Part shown: piece after piece, positions 12,196-24,702 of the stretch
Layout: each line of letters begins with the position of its first letter
How positions within the stretch are numbered: position 1 is the first letter of the stretch
Assembly: GCA_963971305.1 (NCBI GenBank)
Contig: OZ020313.1
Location: 24,406,602-24,470,601 of the forward strand
Reading direction: 5' to 3'
Origin: Arcuatula senhousia
Taxonomy: Eukaryota > Mollusca > Bivalvia > Mytilida > Mytilidae
Length of the DNA stretch: 64,000 nucleotides
The notes under the pieces: generated by a model
Database searches by the model: none
What the model was told of the DNA's origin: nothing
What the model saw: only the letters and a program-made list of their open reading frames with translations
Position numbers and translations under genes: made by a program

Positions 12196-12395
12196 TGCAA
12201 AGGCAGGCAGGAACCGCTTACTCTTCCAGAGCACCTGAGTTCACTCTTGTCACGACTTGAGTTTGTGTTGTTGATTTCCGTTCGGTTGATTTTGTGTTTT
12301 GTGTTTCTTCGTGCTGTTTTTGTTCGTGTTTACCGGTTTTGTCGTTGCCCTTTCGGACTTTTGACCCTTGAATGCCCCATTGGCGATTCTTTGCT
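12196..12395 (+). mobile_element. Penelope-like element 3' tail fragment
   Basis: Begins aggcaggaaccgcttactcttcc, continues agagcacctgagttcactcttg, and ends with tttcggacttttgac and ccccattgg. The same text follows the reverse-transcriptase frame at 55,108-55,340, which identifies it as that element's tail. Confidence 0.75.
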
Positions 12396-12397
12396 TC

Positions 12398-12540
12398 AAT
12401 AAAAGACCAACTATGACTAAACAAAGTCGATATTTTTCCCACTTATTGTGGAGGATAAGTTTCAAATAATTCGTTTTCGTCACTTTGTGTGCTGGGGCTA
12501 TATAAGGAGAAAACCTCATAAGAAAATATGGAGTTCTTTA
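12398..12540 (+). promoter_or_regulatory. Candidate core promoter of gene A (duplicated TATA segment)
   Basis: TATATAAG at 12,499-12,506 in a segment duplicated from 12,060-12,192. Transcription starting ~30 bp downstream would give a 5' UTR of about 380 nt before the ATG at 12,915. A second TATATAAA at 12,905-12,912 touches the ATG and is too close to serve this reading frame. Prediction by sequence only. Confidence 0.35.
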
Positions 12541-12914
12541 TACTATTACCGCACAAGTCTTTTCAAATCCTATACGATTGCCAAAGAAAAGGGCAACAAA
12601 CTTACAAAATGAACTTTATCATCTGACTCTGACACTGTATTACATGTATTATATTTTGCCTATTATAACGGATCCGGTGCATGGATTGCGACCAGAAACC
12701 AAAACCAAGGACACTTCATGTCAATCTTATTTTGGTGTTTTAATAAGGAAAAGGGTTCTCGTGTGCGATTAAACACTGATAGAATATACTATAGATCGTT
12801 TTACCAATTAATTCTGATACATTATGTACCAACATCCTGCATTGAAGTACCTTAGACCGGCCATTAAAGTTATATGCCCTTATTCCTTTAGATCAAACTA
12901 AGCTGTATATAAAT

Positions 12915-15900
12915 ATGTTGATTCAGTGTCGGTCTCTTCTGTTTGTTGTCTTCATTTTGGAACTCGTGCAAGGTAAGAAAAAAGTTCAGTTTTAAATAAG
13001 AGGGTGGGCAGACATTCTGATATTAAGAGAGTTTTTGAATCCTATGAGTAATTTATGCCCTTTTATTCGTGTCGTTCATTGTGAAATGTTAAGCATCGAT
13101 CATTGGTCTACATTTATTGAATTAAGGTTCTACTATTTTTGAATTGTGGATTTTGCACGTGTAGACAGCATTTTAAGCTGTACCTGCTTACTAATGTTTA
13201 CTGTTGCACATTTGGTTGACTAGAGCTCGGTTGCACAGAGATGCATCATCTGCATATGTGAGATGAGATTCTGATTTATATTTTTATGTGCTTTAGTAAG
13301 CAGGAACTGCTTACTCTTCCGGAGCTCATGGGTTCACTTCCGTTACGACTTGAGTTGACTAGAGTTCACATTTTTGATTGCTATTTAGTTTGATTTTTTT
13401 TGTATGTCTGTGTTTAATGTTGTCTGTTTTTCGTCCTGTTCTCGTTGGTGTTTACTGTTTTTGTCTATGCATTTTCGGACTTTTTAATTTTTTATTCATG
13501 AACAAGAACATGAAAAGGATTGGAAAGCAGGACTAAGCCTATATATTTTCTCTCATTAGGTGGTAACATTAAATGAAAACATTATAGTCATACAAATAAT
13601 AAATAATATAAGTTTTCGAATTAGAGCAAGTCAAAAATTTAAAATACATTTGCAATGAAAATGCTAGTGGCAAGAAGATAGCACGGTCAAGTACTTTCGG
13701 AAGCCCCATTGGTACCTCTGCTTCTATGCTTAAGAATCCAGGTGAGAATGACGCTGTCTTTTTTGCAACAATTTCTAACTTATTTTCATTACTAATCTTC
13801 TCTGCAACACTGACGTTCGAGGGTTCGGATACCTTTCTGTATGGCACGCCATATTTATATTTATTCCTCTTTAAAGATATCTCATAAAATTTATAAGATA
13901 TCTCGTATACTTTATAAGATATCTTATTAAATATATAAGATATCTCATATAAATGGTAGTTTATAAGATATCTTATATAACATATGAGATATCTTATAAA
14001 ACATATAAGATATCTTATAAAACAAATAAGATATCTTATAAAACATATAAGATATCTCATAAAGTTTATAAGATATCTTATAAAGATTATTAGATATCTC
14101 ATATAAAATAATTTATAAGATATCTTATAAAATTAATAAGATATCTTATAAAGTTTATAAGATATCTCATAAAGTTTATTAGATATCTTATATATTTTAT
14201 GAGATATCTTATAAGTTATTTTGTATAAGATATCTCATAAAGTTTACGAGATATCTTATAAACTTTATAAGATATCTTATAACTTTTATTAGATATCATA
14301 TAAATTATTTTATATAAGATATCTAATAATTTTTATAAGATATCTAATAAACTTTATGAGATATCTTATATGTTTTATAAGATATCTTATATGTTTTATG
14401 AGATATCTTATATGTTTTATAAGATATCTCATATGTTTTATAAGATATCTTATAAACTCCCATTTATATGAGATATCTTATATATTTAATAAGATATCTT
14501 ATAAAGTATATGAGATATCTTATAAACTTTATAAGATATCTTATATTTTTATAAGGCCTCTTTAAAGATATCTCATAAAATTTATAAGATATCTCATATA
14601 CTTTATAATATATCTCATAAAGTTTATAAGATATCTGATAAACTTTATAAGATATCTTATAAACTTTATAAGATATCTTATAAAAAATAATTTATAAGAT
14701 ATCTCATATGCTTTATAAGATATCCTACAAACATTATGAGATATCTTATAAACTTTATCAGATATCTTATAAACATTGTGTTTAGTATATATCTCATTTT
14801 CTTTTAAAGATATCTTATATAGTAAATAAGATATCTTATAAAATTTATAAGATATCTCATAAAGTTTATAAGATATCTTATAAAGTATATGAGATATCTT
14901 ATAAATTATTTTTTATAAGATATCGCATAAAGTTTATAAGATATCTTATAAAGTTTATAAGATATCTTATAAACTTTATGAGATATCTTATAAAGTATAT
15001 GAGATATCTTATAAAGTTTATGAGATATCTATAAAGAGAAATAAATGTAAAAACGGCTTGCCATATTTCTGGGCATCAATTAACATTTTTCAATGTTTTT
15101 GTTCCTTGAATGTATAAATTTTGTGTATTCTTTACATGCAAACAAAAAGATTGTCAGTGTGTGGGGGAGTTTATGACACTTTATGGTTTGTCTTTCAACC
15201 GATGTGTATTTCCTACACTAGAAAAAAAGAAACTCATATATACAAAGTCGGAAATCACTGTTTTTCTTCGTTGTTCTGAACGTACCCCAGTTTTCACCAG
15301 AACACCGTAATACTTAAAACAGACTTGTATATAAACATATAGCAAAGGTATTGCAAGTTTGAATACATGGCAACTTGCATTTCGAGGCAAATATCGTACA
15401 ATGTTTATCATGATTGAACATAATTCATGACTGGATTTCTCTATGTTGTATCAACTCAAAAAAACTTACTTATATCTCATATTTTTTCTCAATTAACATG
15501 CTGAACTTGATTTATTTCCATTTTAGTTTTCTCTCAACAATGTCCAACTTTATCAAACCCAAAGGGCGGTCGAGTACGGTTGAGAGCAAGGGGCAGATTA
15601 GCTAAATTTAGATGTTACAGAAAGTATCAGCTATACGGACCTAAATTGTTGATTTGCACCGGGGACAAGTGGAATCAAGAACCACCTATATGTATCCGTA
15701 AGTAATAGAAATCGAGGGTCGTTTTATGCAAGCAAGCCAGGCATGCACACATACCAATGGTAATACTTTTAATTTTAAGGATGTTCTGTTTCCGTATTTA
15801 CCTCAGAACACAATTAAGCATTGGATCTCCAAAGAAAACATGTATCAAGGCTTTATGCACCACCAGTCAATAAGCCAAAAAATAATGCAGCGAGTGGCGG

Positions 15901-18900
15901 TACAAAAGAAAGGAGACGAAAGTCGTTTTGTAACCCAAATAAATTCGAACTTTCGAGTCATTGTCGATGATTGCCTCCGGGTACTCAACCATCAAAACTG
16001 ACCACCTAGACGTTTAACCCAAATACTAACTCAAACTCAAATGCTAAAAATTGAACAATGGAGAAAAAAAATATTTATTGTATGATACATTGCTCTGTGT
16101 AATTTAGGGCCTGGCTGTGATGACCTCGATGACCTGTCACCAGGACTGTTACTAACCATGGACATGAAAGACGCTGTAGCAAAGTTTAAATGTGAGGTGC
16201 CGTTAAATCTGATCGGAGAAAAGTTACTGACATGTAACGGGAAAGCTTGGAGTTCTGAAGTTCCTTCATGTGAATGTAAGTACGCATGAGATGATATTCT
16301 ATCTTAGATTTATAGCAACATCGCCTTTCCTATCTTAATATATGTTTAACAAAGGAAATGAAAGACTGAAGCAAAGCAACGTACAGTACATACGTTTCAA
16401 CACGACGTGAGACCGAACGTAGATTGGTGTTCTACATGTTATAATTTAACCTTAAAACATCTGTTCATGATTGCCCTATGTCCGCATTACAAATCTTTTA
16501 ATTACGATTTTGTTAATTTCTGTGACTAGTTGCAAACACATGACAGATTAGGCGGTATACCACCCCCCAAACATATTCCCACTTCTAGGTCTTAAATTCA
16601 CAATACTCAACACGGTCCTATCAACGTTATTTCTATTCCTTTTCAGTTAAAGAGCCCGACCCTTTTTGTGGATTTGAAGACGACAACTTGTGTGGCTGGC
16701 AACAAGATATTACCGCTAAACATAAATGGATTTGGCACGTGGGTACGACTCCAACGCGGCAAACTGGGCCGACTTATGACCACACTTTAGGCAAGAGCGG
16801 AAATGGTGAGTCAAATAGTACAACAGATTATACAAAAGTTTTGTACATGTACTTGGTTTATAACTTTGAAAAAAAGTATTCAAAGTCAATCCAACTCGAT
16901 CATAAGAAAAGACCACATGCATGATATTTTATCCGAGAGATTTGTATGCCCAATCTACAAAAGTAGGGGGCATATAGTGTTCGGGTCCATTAGTCCGTTC
17001 AAATGCTGCGAGATGGGATGTTTTCAGACACACTGAATTAGGAATTGGCGTGTGCTATAGCAAGAATTAAGGAACTGCTTACTCTTGAAGAGCATCTGAG
17101 TTCATTCTTGTTTGCGTCATTGATTTCTGTTCGGTTGATTTTTTTTTTGTTTCTCCGTGTTGTTCGTTTGTTTTTACTGATTTTGTCGTTGCCCGATCGG
17201 ACTTTTGACACTCGAATGCCCCATTGGTGCCTCTTTGCTTCTTGTTTGTAATCCTTTTGCATAAGTTTAGCTATTTTGCCCCAACATAAAAAACCAAATA
17301 CCCAAACGGGTGTCATTAACCTCTTAATTTTGCGGTAACCGCATACTAAGTATTTCAAGAAATCAGCAGAATTCTTTGCTTCAACCTAAAATGAAGATTG
17401 TCAATGTATTGAATAAGAGTATTCATACCCAAATTTGAAGAGGGATGCAAAATGCCGAACAAAAATATCATAATTATGCTTCTTCTGGGATTTCTAACGG
17501 TTTCGACATCAATCTTTTTAACAAAATCGTCGTACTGAAATCTACAAATTTCAATGATTATTTATGTTTAGTATAAACTAGAGCAGAATTTGATTACTAG
17601 AAAAGGAACTATAATTGCGAAGCAAAGAGGCGCCAAGGGGGCATCCTAGTGCAAAAGTCCGAAAGTGCAACGACAAAACCAGTAAACACAAACAAGAATA
17701 GCACGAAAAAGCACAAAACACAAAGTCAACCGAACGGAAATTAACCGAGACAATTTCTGGGTCAAACGTGACGCTCTGCCAAGGATTTCGATGTAATTCC
17801 CGCAAGCTAACGAATCAACTGTGATGCGAAAACTCAACTAGCCGGAGCGGACGGAATGTTGCTACACAAGAAGGGAAAGTTGACGATTGGAAAGTTGAAG
17901 TCATCACGTTTGTCATAGAGCTTTGTTAAAAGTCTTCCTTGAGAGTCAATTTCAAGATGTAGATCTAAATATGAAGCATACTTCCTAGAATCCGTTTTGT
18001 CCTTTATCTCAAGTTCCTGGGGATATATGAGATGGAGAAATTCATCAAAACGATAATTGTTCAGTGAAAAGACATCATCAATATAACAGAACGTGAGGCT
18101 AAAAGAAAGAGCAAGTCTATGATCTATTTTATCTAGAAGAGATTGTAAGAAGTCTGCTTCATATGAATGAAGAAACAAATCAGCAAGCAAAGATGCACAA
18201 TTAGTGCCAATTGGAATCCCTTTTGTTTGCTGAAAAACACGTCCACCAAACTGAACAAAATATGTTATCGATTAGAAAATTGAGCATGTCGATTATTTGG
18301 TCTTCTGTATATTTGTTCTTTTTCTTGGACTCATTGATGAAAAAGTAAGTCTCTCTATAATCGACTACCAGATATTCGTACCTGCGTTTTCCGTTCTATT
18401 TTTAATCAGCCGTGCAACTCGTAATTTGAGTTGTTCATGCGTAATAGAAATGTAAAGAGTGGAGAAATCGAAAGTTTTGATGCTGTTGCAAGATGAGACT
18501 GATTTTGAGCTAAAAATCTCCAATAGATCTTTCGAATTCTTCAGGATCCACATTTGTGATCGACACCATTTCTAGAATAAAAAGTTACATTCTATCGTTC
18601 CTATAGCCGTAGTTGATCGCTACAGCGATTTCCCGTGCTGTTGTGCTTTACTTTACTTCTCCTATGTTTTGATATTCCAGGTCATTACATGTTTATGGAA
18701 TCCTCCAATCCCGTAATTGAAGGAGATTCCGTTAGGCTTTTGTCACCCTACTATGGCTCCACCGAGGGAGGGAAGTGTTTTGAGTTCTGGTATCATATGT
18801 TTGGAGAAATGGGCCCTGGCAGTAAGTATTGTTTTTATGGGATTCCAAAACTACACAAACATGGTTTACTTCTATTTCCCAACTATGGTTTAAATCACGT

Positions 18901-21900
18901 TAAAATAAATGAGTTCAGGTATTATATTTGGATAAGTTTGACCTGGGTATTGGTCTGTATTGGATTTAAAAATTCCACTAAAAGTCTTCATTTGCCACTA
19001 ACATGGTGATCACCAGTTTGGCATATTACTGTTTTTTTTTAGGCAATTCGCATATAATATTATATTTGTGTAATGTAACAATAGAAAGAATAAAATTTCT
19101 TGATAAATTCTTTGTTTATTTCAGAGGTCGGAAAGTTGGCTGTCTACATTGAAGAAATGAAAGAGGACAAAGTAGAAATGTTTACAATTTCTGGTTACCA
19201 AGGAGATGGATGGATAAAGGGGGACTTTCATATTGGCAAGAGAAAGAACTCATTTAGGGTAAAAAGGATATGTTATTGATAACCGCTTATGTATTTTATT
19301 CTGTAAGAAAGTGTATCTTGCGTTAATTGTGTTTTTACGCGTTATTATTTAGAAATAATCTTTTTGACGGCTCTTAGGTTTAAACCAGCAATTTTGAAAT
19401 TTGACATTGCGCGGAAACATGATACTGAATTCAAAATAACAGCAAAGTTTCACACAATAAACTTTGCCATGCCTGTCACGCATTTTGTCTATTAAAACTC
19501 ACCAGAGGCACTCTACCTAAAAGATTGAAGATGTCCAAACACTCTATTTACATACTGTGGTTTCATTACTATTCGTGGGGTATCAATTTTCGTGGTTTTC
19601 ATGGGTGGCCTTGATCCACGAAATTGATTCCCCACGTAAAGGAAATATAACATTGATCTTCATGCTGCAAACTTCAGAACCACGAATTTAAGAATCCATG
19701 AACCTTTCAAATTTCATTAAACCACGAAAATTGATACCCACGAAATTAAATGAATCCACAGTATGTGCAATATAATCAAAATATGCCGAAAAGGAACTGA
19801 AATTATGACTAAGTTGACAGAACCTTAGATTTTCGACAATTTTGAAATTTACACTGAAAATGTATAGCTTTGAAGTGTTGATGCCGGAGCGGGTTAAACT
19901 CTTGGCAATTTTAACCCCACCAGCAGCGCTATATTAACATTATGCAACCGTTAATTCGTGCTATTTAAAAAAAAAAGATATTCATGAGGTTTTAAGAACG
20001 GAATTTTAATGACAATTTTAATCAAAGGAAACAAAAAAAGGAAAGCATGAAAAAACAAAAACAAAAAAACATGCATTAAATATGTATTTTAATACAATAA
20101 AGCAGAAATTAATAAAATGATAAAAACAAAAGAATGGAAAACGGTCAAAACATTCTAAAGATTGAAAACAGATTTAACATGTTTAAGTCCCCCATTCTAC
20201 ACGCTGTCCCGTGAACAAGTTTCTGACTTTGTTAAAAACCAAATTGATATATTATAATGAATTTATATTTATTTCTGAACAGATTGTTATGGAGGGAACG
20301 AAAATGGGTAGTTACCTTGGAGACATTGCTTTTGATGACACCAGACTGTACAACTGCACCCAGGGTATGACGTCATTTTAGCGTATTAAAACGAATGATG
20401 ACGGAACATTTAGATCCAGAAAGAGTATGACATTGATATAGCACAAAAAGAATTTTTGTTTAATGAAATATGAATATATAAGCTTGTAGTTAATATTAAA
20501 GGTAAAACTCATGGTTGTATGATTTCAATAATTCAGAAACTTACAGCTTACAGTCTTATTACGTGAGGACATTATTATTATGCATGCATACTAGTCAATT
20601 CGGATAATAATTCATAATTCTGGACACCAGTACACAAAATATTACGAGATAACTAAATTTAGCACTGGGTATATCAAACCAGGAAAAGAAATTTGGTTTA
20701 TATCCACCTTTTCAGAGGTTTGTCATTCAAAGTAATGTTTGATTTTGCAAATATTGTTCATTGTACAATGTAGTTAACTGCTGGCTGTTTTCCATTGTGA
20801 TTTTTTAAATTGTCGTTTCTTTCACTAATTCCACATCTCTTTATCACTAGCTTGAAGTATTCATATACTAGTAAATGGCATTTTTATCCGGGATGATGGA
20901 AGGGGTAATGTTACTTATCATCTTGATCAGACAAAACTTATTTTCGCCTACTATTATTATACTTTCTACAGAAACAACTGTCGCTGCTGTCGTCACCACC
21001 AATGGAATAACAACTGAAAGTGTAAGAGAAACCACCATGCCTCCCAAACAACAGACAGCAGAACCGACTGAAAGTCCGACAACAGTTACTGATAAGACGG
21101 GTGATCGCTCCATTAGTGAATCCTTAGATTCCACAGCTGTCTTAACGACGACGACGCTTAGATCGACAACGACAGAATCTCTGCCTTCCAAAACCGCAAA
21201 ACCGACGATGAGATCAACTTTAGCAAGCACGTTACCAGAAACAACAGTTTCTAAAGAGGAAATGGAAACATCAGAATCAACCTTGGGAATTGAAACATCA
21301 ACAACAAAAACTGAGAGTACAACAAGAGCTACAACGAAAGCTACAACCAATCAAAAACCTTCAACACAAAAGATAACTACACATGTTCCTAAAACAACTA
21401 CTCCATTACCAGAAACAACAACTTTAAAAACAACATTACCTCCCACTACAGAAGTAACGAGTAAATCTACGACCTTGACATCAAAAGCTACGGAGCCAAC
21501 CGAAACATCTACCAAGTCAGCAACAAAAATAACAACACAAGCAACAACATTTTCAAAACTTACGTACACAACAGCTGAACAAACTTCACTCGAATCCATA
21601 ACAACAGAGTCATTATTAACTGAATCACCAACCGTATTAATTAGTACCAAACAAACAGTAGCACCGACACCAGAGTTTTCAACTGAGGGTGTCAAAGAGA
21701 CAACAAAAGCAACCCCAAACGCACTAGAAGTAACAGATGAATTTGAAGAAATGTCGACACAAAATATAGATAATTTTTCATCGAAGTTAAAACAATTTTA
21801 TCTTACAACAGACGGTGAACAATTTACAGCTAGTGAACCAGACGATAAAGTGACTTCCGGTAGTAACCATACGACGGGAGATAACTCGGTGGCTATATCT

Positions 21901-22083
21901 AAACCTGCAGATGGGCACGAGTTTACACCCGTAAAGCCTCTTATGATAGGGGTGGGGGTGGGGATAGCAATAGGGCTAATTATTGTAGTCGGAGCTATTT
22001 ATATTTACATGAAAAAGCGACGAAAACACGATCTCTTTGAAGAAGAAATGACCCCTATAGCTAAAAACGCAGTTTATGATTAA
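12915..22083 (+). CDS. Gene A: CCP-CCP-MAM-mucin stalk type I membrane protein
   Basis: Eight exons join to 674 codons plus stop: 12915-12972, 15527-15697, 16108-16275, 16647-16805, 18681-18821, 19125-19258, 20283-20364, 20972-22083. All have GT-AG borders and matching phases. Domains: signal peptide (MLIQCRSLLFVVFILELVQG); CCP/sushi 1 (~20-77) and 2 (~78-133), each with four Cys and the G-x-W...P-x-C end; MAM (~134-305) with C-GFEDDNLCGW, TGPTYDHT, GGKCFEFWYHM and GDIAFDDTRLYNC; a Thr/Ser-rich mucin-like stalk (~306-626); a transmembrane helix (~627-650, GVGVGIAIGLIIVVGAIYIY); and a basic-start 24-residue tail ending NAVYD. CCP and MAM domains mediate extracellular protein binding. The ligand is unknown, and the stalk is probably O-glycosylated. 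It converges on paralogue gene B. Introns carry retroelement debris but the frame is intact. Confidence 0.88.
13298..13500 (+). mobile_element. Penelope-like 3' tail fragment in gene A intron 1
   Basis: aagcaggaactgcttactcttccggagct...acttgagtt, then a decayed tttactgtttttgtc...ttttcggac. Same tail as 55,108-55,340. A further tail scrap (ccccattggtacctctgcttc) lies at 13,705-13,726. Confidence 0.65.
13866..15032. repeat. Palindromic GATATC satellite (about 50 copies)
   Basis: A run of ~1.16 kb in which the palindrome AAGATATCTT (or agatatctc) recurs about every 20-24 bp, separated by AT-only text such as ataaactttat and ataaaatttat. I count about 50 GATATC cores. Spacers and cores are each near self-complementary, so either strand can fold anywhere along the array. 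The opening phrase cctctttaaagatatctcat at 13,866 recurs at 14,557, so a 691-bp block was itself duplicated. It translates to repetitive RYLICFI-type peptide on both strands, a by-product of the repeat and not a gene. It lies in intron 1 of gene A. Confidence 0.95.
16940..17030 (+). repeat. Left-end fragment of a GGTATAATG-type element
   Basis: The text agtagggggcatatagtgttcgggtccattagtccgttc resembles 7,725-7,790. It lies in intron 4 of gene A. Confidence 0.4.
17050..17250 (+). mobile_element. Penelope-like 3' tail fragment in gene A intron 4
   Basis: Starts tgctatagcaagaattaagg, then aactgcttactcttgaagagc, and ends cggacttttgac and ccccattggtgcctctttgc. It is followed 340 bp later by an oppositely oriented copy of the same family. 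Confidence 0.7.
17585..18595 (-). mobile_element. Decayed Penelope-like retroelement, RT part, gene A intron 4
   Basis: Read on the minus strand, broken frames give a Penelope-type reverse transcriptase: WILKNSKDLLEIFSSKSV, FDFSTLYISITHEQLKLRV, IGIP with ADLFLHSYEADFLQ, CYIDDVFSLNN (catalytic Y-I-D-D kept), then LDLHLEIDSQGRL and FNFPIVNFPFLCSN. It is interrupted by stops and frameshifts. An internal deletion joins the RT end (SRLTQKLS) directly to the element's 3' tail at 17,590-17,760. It is antisense to gene A. Confidence 0.8.
19446..19500 (-). mobile_element. Penelope-like terminal fragment, gene A intron 6
   Basis: The reverse complement reads taatagacaaaatgcgtgac then aggcatggcaaagtttattg. 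It matches the extreme 3' end seen at 55,433-55,475 and at 50,563-50,612. Confidence 0.5.
19555..19761. mobile_element. TACTGTGG-type palindromic MITE, gene A intron 6
   Basis: Ends CTGTGGTTTCATTACTATTC and taaatgaatccacag are inverted, flanked by TA at 19,553-19,554 and 19,762-19,763. Internal 'tcgtggggtatcaattttcgtgg' pairs with 'ccacgaaaattgatacccacga'. I know this sequence type as an abundant bivalve MITE. Confidence 0.8.
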
Positions 22084-24299
22084 ATGTGGATTGAAACTTA
22101 TTCTTACTTCACTAAAACATGATACGTTTAAGAAAGAAATGACTCCGATGGCTAAAAAGTGCAGTACACAGTTTAAATGAAATGAATTATTATTTCACTA
22201 TGTGAAATAGGCTCAGTAATGCTTGAAATGATATGCTGATTAATACTGTAAAAGTATAAGAAATGCAGAACGCCAAGAATCTCCATTGAAATAATCAGTT
22301 ATTTGGGAAAGTGTCAACCAACGGCAATTTTTGGTTAATATGCAAATTGTTTTGCAATTAAGTTTGTTCGGTACATTCATTGTTGGATTCCCGCCCTCTC
22401 TATTCAAGCAAAAGTTTATTTGTACCCCGTTAAGTCATGGAAGCTGCATGAAGACCGCTCCCGCCCGCGAACCCTTTGAAAATTACTGGATAGGCTCCCG
22501 CCATGATGAATTTATATACTTGTATGTACAGTAGACAGACTATACGTTGTAAGATATGTGCAATAGACATTTTTCATGTTATAAACTATTTACATAGATA
22601 TTTATAAGTCTTAAATGATTTATCATTACTCTATTTTATTCACCGCCGGGTTGGTCAAAAATTAGACTTCCTCATTTCATCTTACCTATTAGATTGACAA
22701 AACTTATTCTCTGCCCAGCCATGTGAATGAAATACAGTAATGCTAGTTTCGTTTTATCTATTCAATGTATTTCTTTATCATATTATGTTGTGCGTCTTAA
22801 GAATTTATTTTATGTACTGTGTATATTTATAAGTTTAAAGCGCTTTCTGTTGTCACAAACGGAAGTAACCTCTTAAAAACCTTCACACTAAAAGTACACG
22901 TACTTACATTAAAAGCTTCTGTACAAGTTTTACTTTGTTACCATGGTTTATGTTTGTCAAATTATGGTATTTTTCTTTTTTTTTGTAAGGAGACCATATT
23001 CATATTGAAAAAGAAATTCTTTAAAGCCGAGTTGTCGTAAGGAACCTTTGATCTTCGCATTTTAGTGTTTTATATCAGGTTCTCATTTTGGAATGCCCCG
23101 CCTGCATCTAGATCTTGATCTTAAAACAATCGAAAACAGCATTTTAAAAATCTAATAGAAGGAAATCATTTGGCAAATAAACTTTCCTTCACATAAATGA
23201 CTAAGTCGCCTCATATACAAAAAAAACAAAAGTCTGTAAAGGAACTAGTTCCATTATAACATGATTAGCTTCAAGTAAATGTATATTGCTTTGAATGTAT
23301 AATATGCTTTAAATATTGTGTATGTTTGCTTTCGTTTCATATTGTAGATATTATTCATTAGGGTCCGCATCGAGGATCAATTTCGTTTTTGTCCGTCTGT
23401 CCGTCCGTAAGCATTTTTGTGAACGGTAAAACTGATAAAGTTCAATTAAGAATTATACAGATTTGAAATTTTATGCAGCTATTTAATACTATTTTAGAAA
23501 TCGCATTTTAATGTCATGTAAATCCGTTAATATATTTAGATGAAGTTTTATTTTTGCCTACGGGTCACTTCCTGGCGTTCTCAGTGTTCTAGTTTGTAAA
23601 GTGTATTTTAATACAAGATCGAAAACAAATGTATATTTGATAGTTACAGTATAACTTCTCAATTATCACTTACATCTGAGACAATAATTAAAGAGATATG
23701 TCTCCATGATAAATCCAAAATAACAGTGTCTCCGCGCAAATTTGTAAATTCTGATTCGGTCTGTTGAAATAGGCACTTGCATTACAAGCGAGTAAAATTT
23801 TTCATTATGAATCGTACATATGAAATATATACATCGTTGGAAAGAGTATATTTTGCTGCTTTGTTTAGACTATTTTTCTTTTCATTTTTATCACACATTT
23901 TTCCAAAGGAACAGTTTAAAGTCAATCGTTCATTTTTTTCCAAATTCAAACTTAGAAATAGACCTCTTGGAAATCTAATACATTTCATATTAAATCTTAT
24001 TTAGTACTGTTAAATAGCAAAATTCTAAAAAAAAAGCGAGAGGATTCTAGATCTTCACAAGAACGACACTGTTATTTTCAGCCATTTCATATGTTTAATA
24101 GGATGATTCGATTCTCTTCGATATGATTTTCTCAGCTTACATGGGCTCTTGGGTAAGTAAAACTTCCACTTCTTTGTCCGTACTGGAAGCCAAGGCCGCT
24201 TATGATATTGACAAGGATTTCAGATTATAGTCTCACATGCATGACATGATTACACATTTTTGATATCAATGAAACTGATCTTAATCATTTGACATTTGA
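22084..24299. other. Gene A 3' flank; no further gene
   Basis: The 3' UTR probably begins here. At 22,130-22,175 the sequence aagaaagaaatgactccgatggctaaaaa closely repeats the last coding bases of gene A. A candidate AATAAA is at 23,176-23,181. A gtccgtctgtccgtccgt run near 23,391-23,409 marks another dispersed-repeat fragment. Nothing else is recognised. Confidence 0.4.
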
Positions 24300-24702
24300 A
24301 CTTATTCGAGTTTCAGTCTGGGTTTGGGGCTAAGCATCACTTACATTTGAACTAATTGGAAGGTCAGTCCGGCAGGGGATCGGGGTTTAGCATCACTTGC
24401 ATTTGAACTTAATGGAGGTTCAGTCTGGGTTTGGGGTTAAGCATCACTTGCAACTGAACTCATTGGAGGTTCAGCCTGGGCTTGTGGTTTAGCATCACTT
24501 GCATTTGAACTTATTGAAGGTTCAGTCTGGGCTTGGGGTTTAGCATCACTTGCATTTGAACTTATTGAAGGTTCAGTCTGGGCTTGGGGTTTAGCATCAC
24601 TTGCATTTGAACTTATTGGAGGTTCAGTCTGGGTTTGGGGTTTAGCATCACTTGCAAATGAACTTTTTCGAGGTTCAGTTTGGGTTTGGAGTTAAGCATC
24701 AC
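24300..24702. repeat. 51-bp tandem minisatellite (about 8 units)
   Basis: agcatcac recurs at 24,333, 24,389, 24,440, 24,491, 24,542, 24,593, 24,644 and 24,695, i.e. every 51 bp apart from the first step of 56. The unit reads tagcatcacttgcatttgaa, cttattgaaggttcagtct, gggcttggggtt. The unit is 17 codons long. The minus strand of the four central units reads as a hydrophilic peptide (ASDAKPQAQTEPSISSN), but outer units have stops. No splice or start context was found. Confidence 0.9.

Noticed and set aside
13569..14565. Long open frames with RYLICFI repeats on both strands
   Set aside because: They are translations of the GATATC palindromic array; period and strand symmetry explain them fully.
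20868..21695. Antisense open frames of 160 and 114 codons
   Set aside because: Val-rich mirrors of the Thr-codon-rich stalk exon of gene A; no start, splice or domain evidence.
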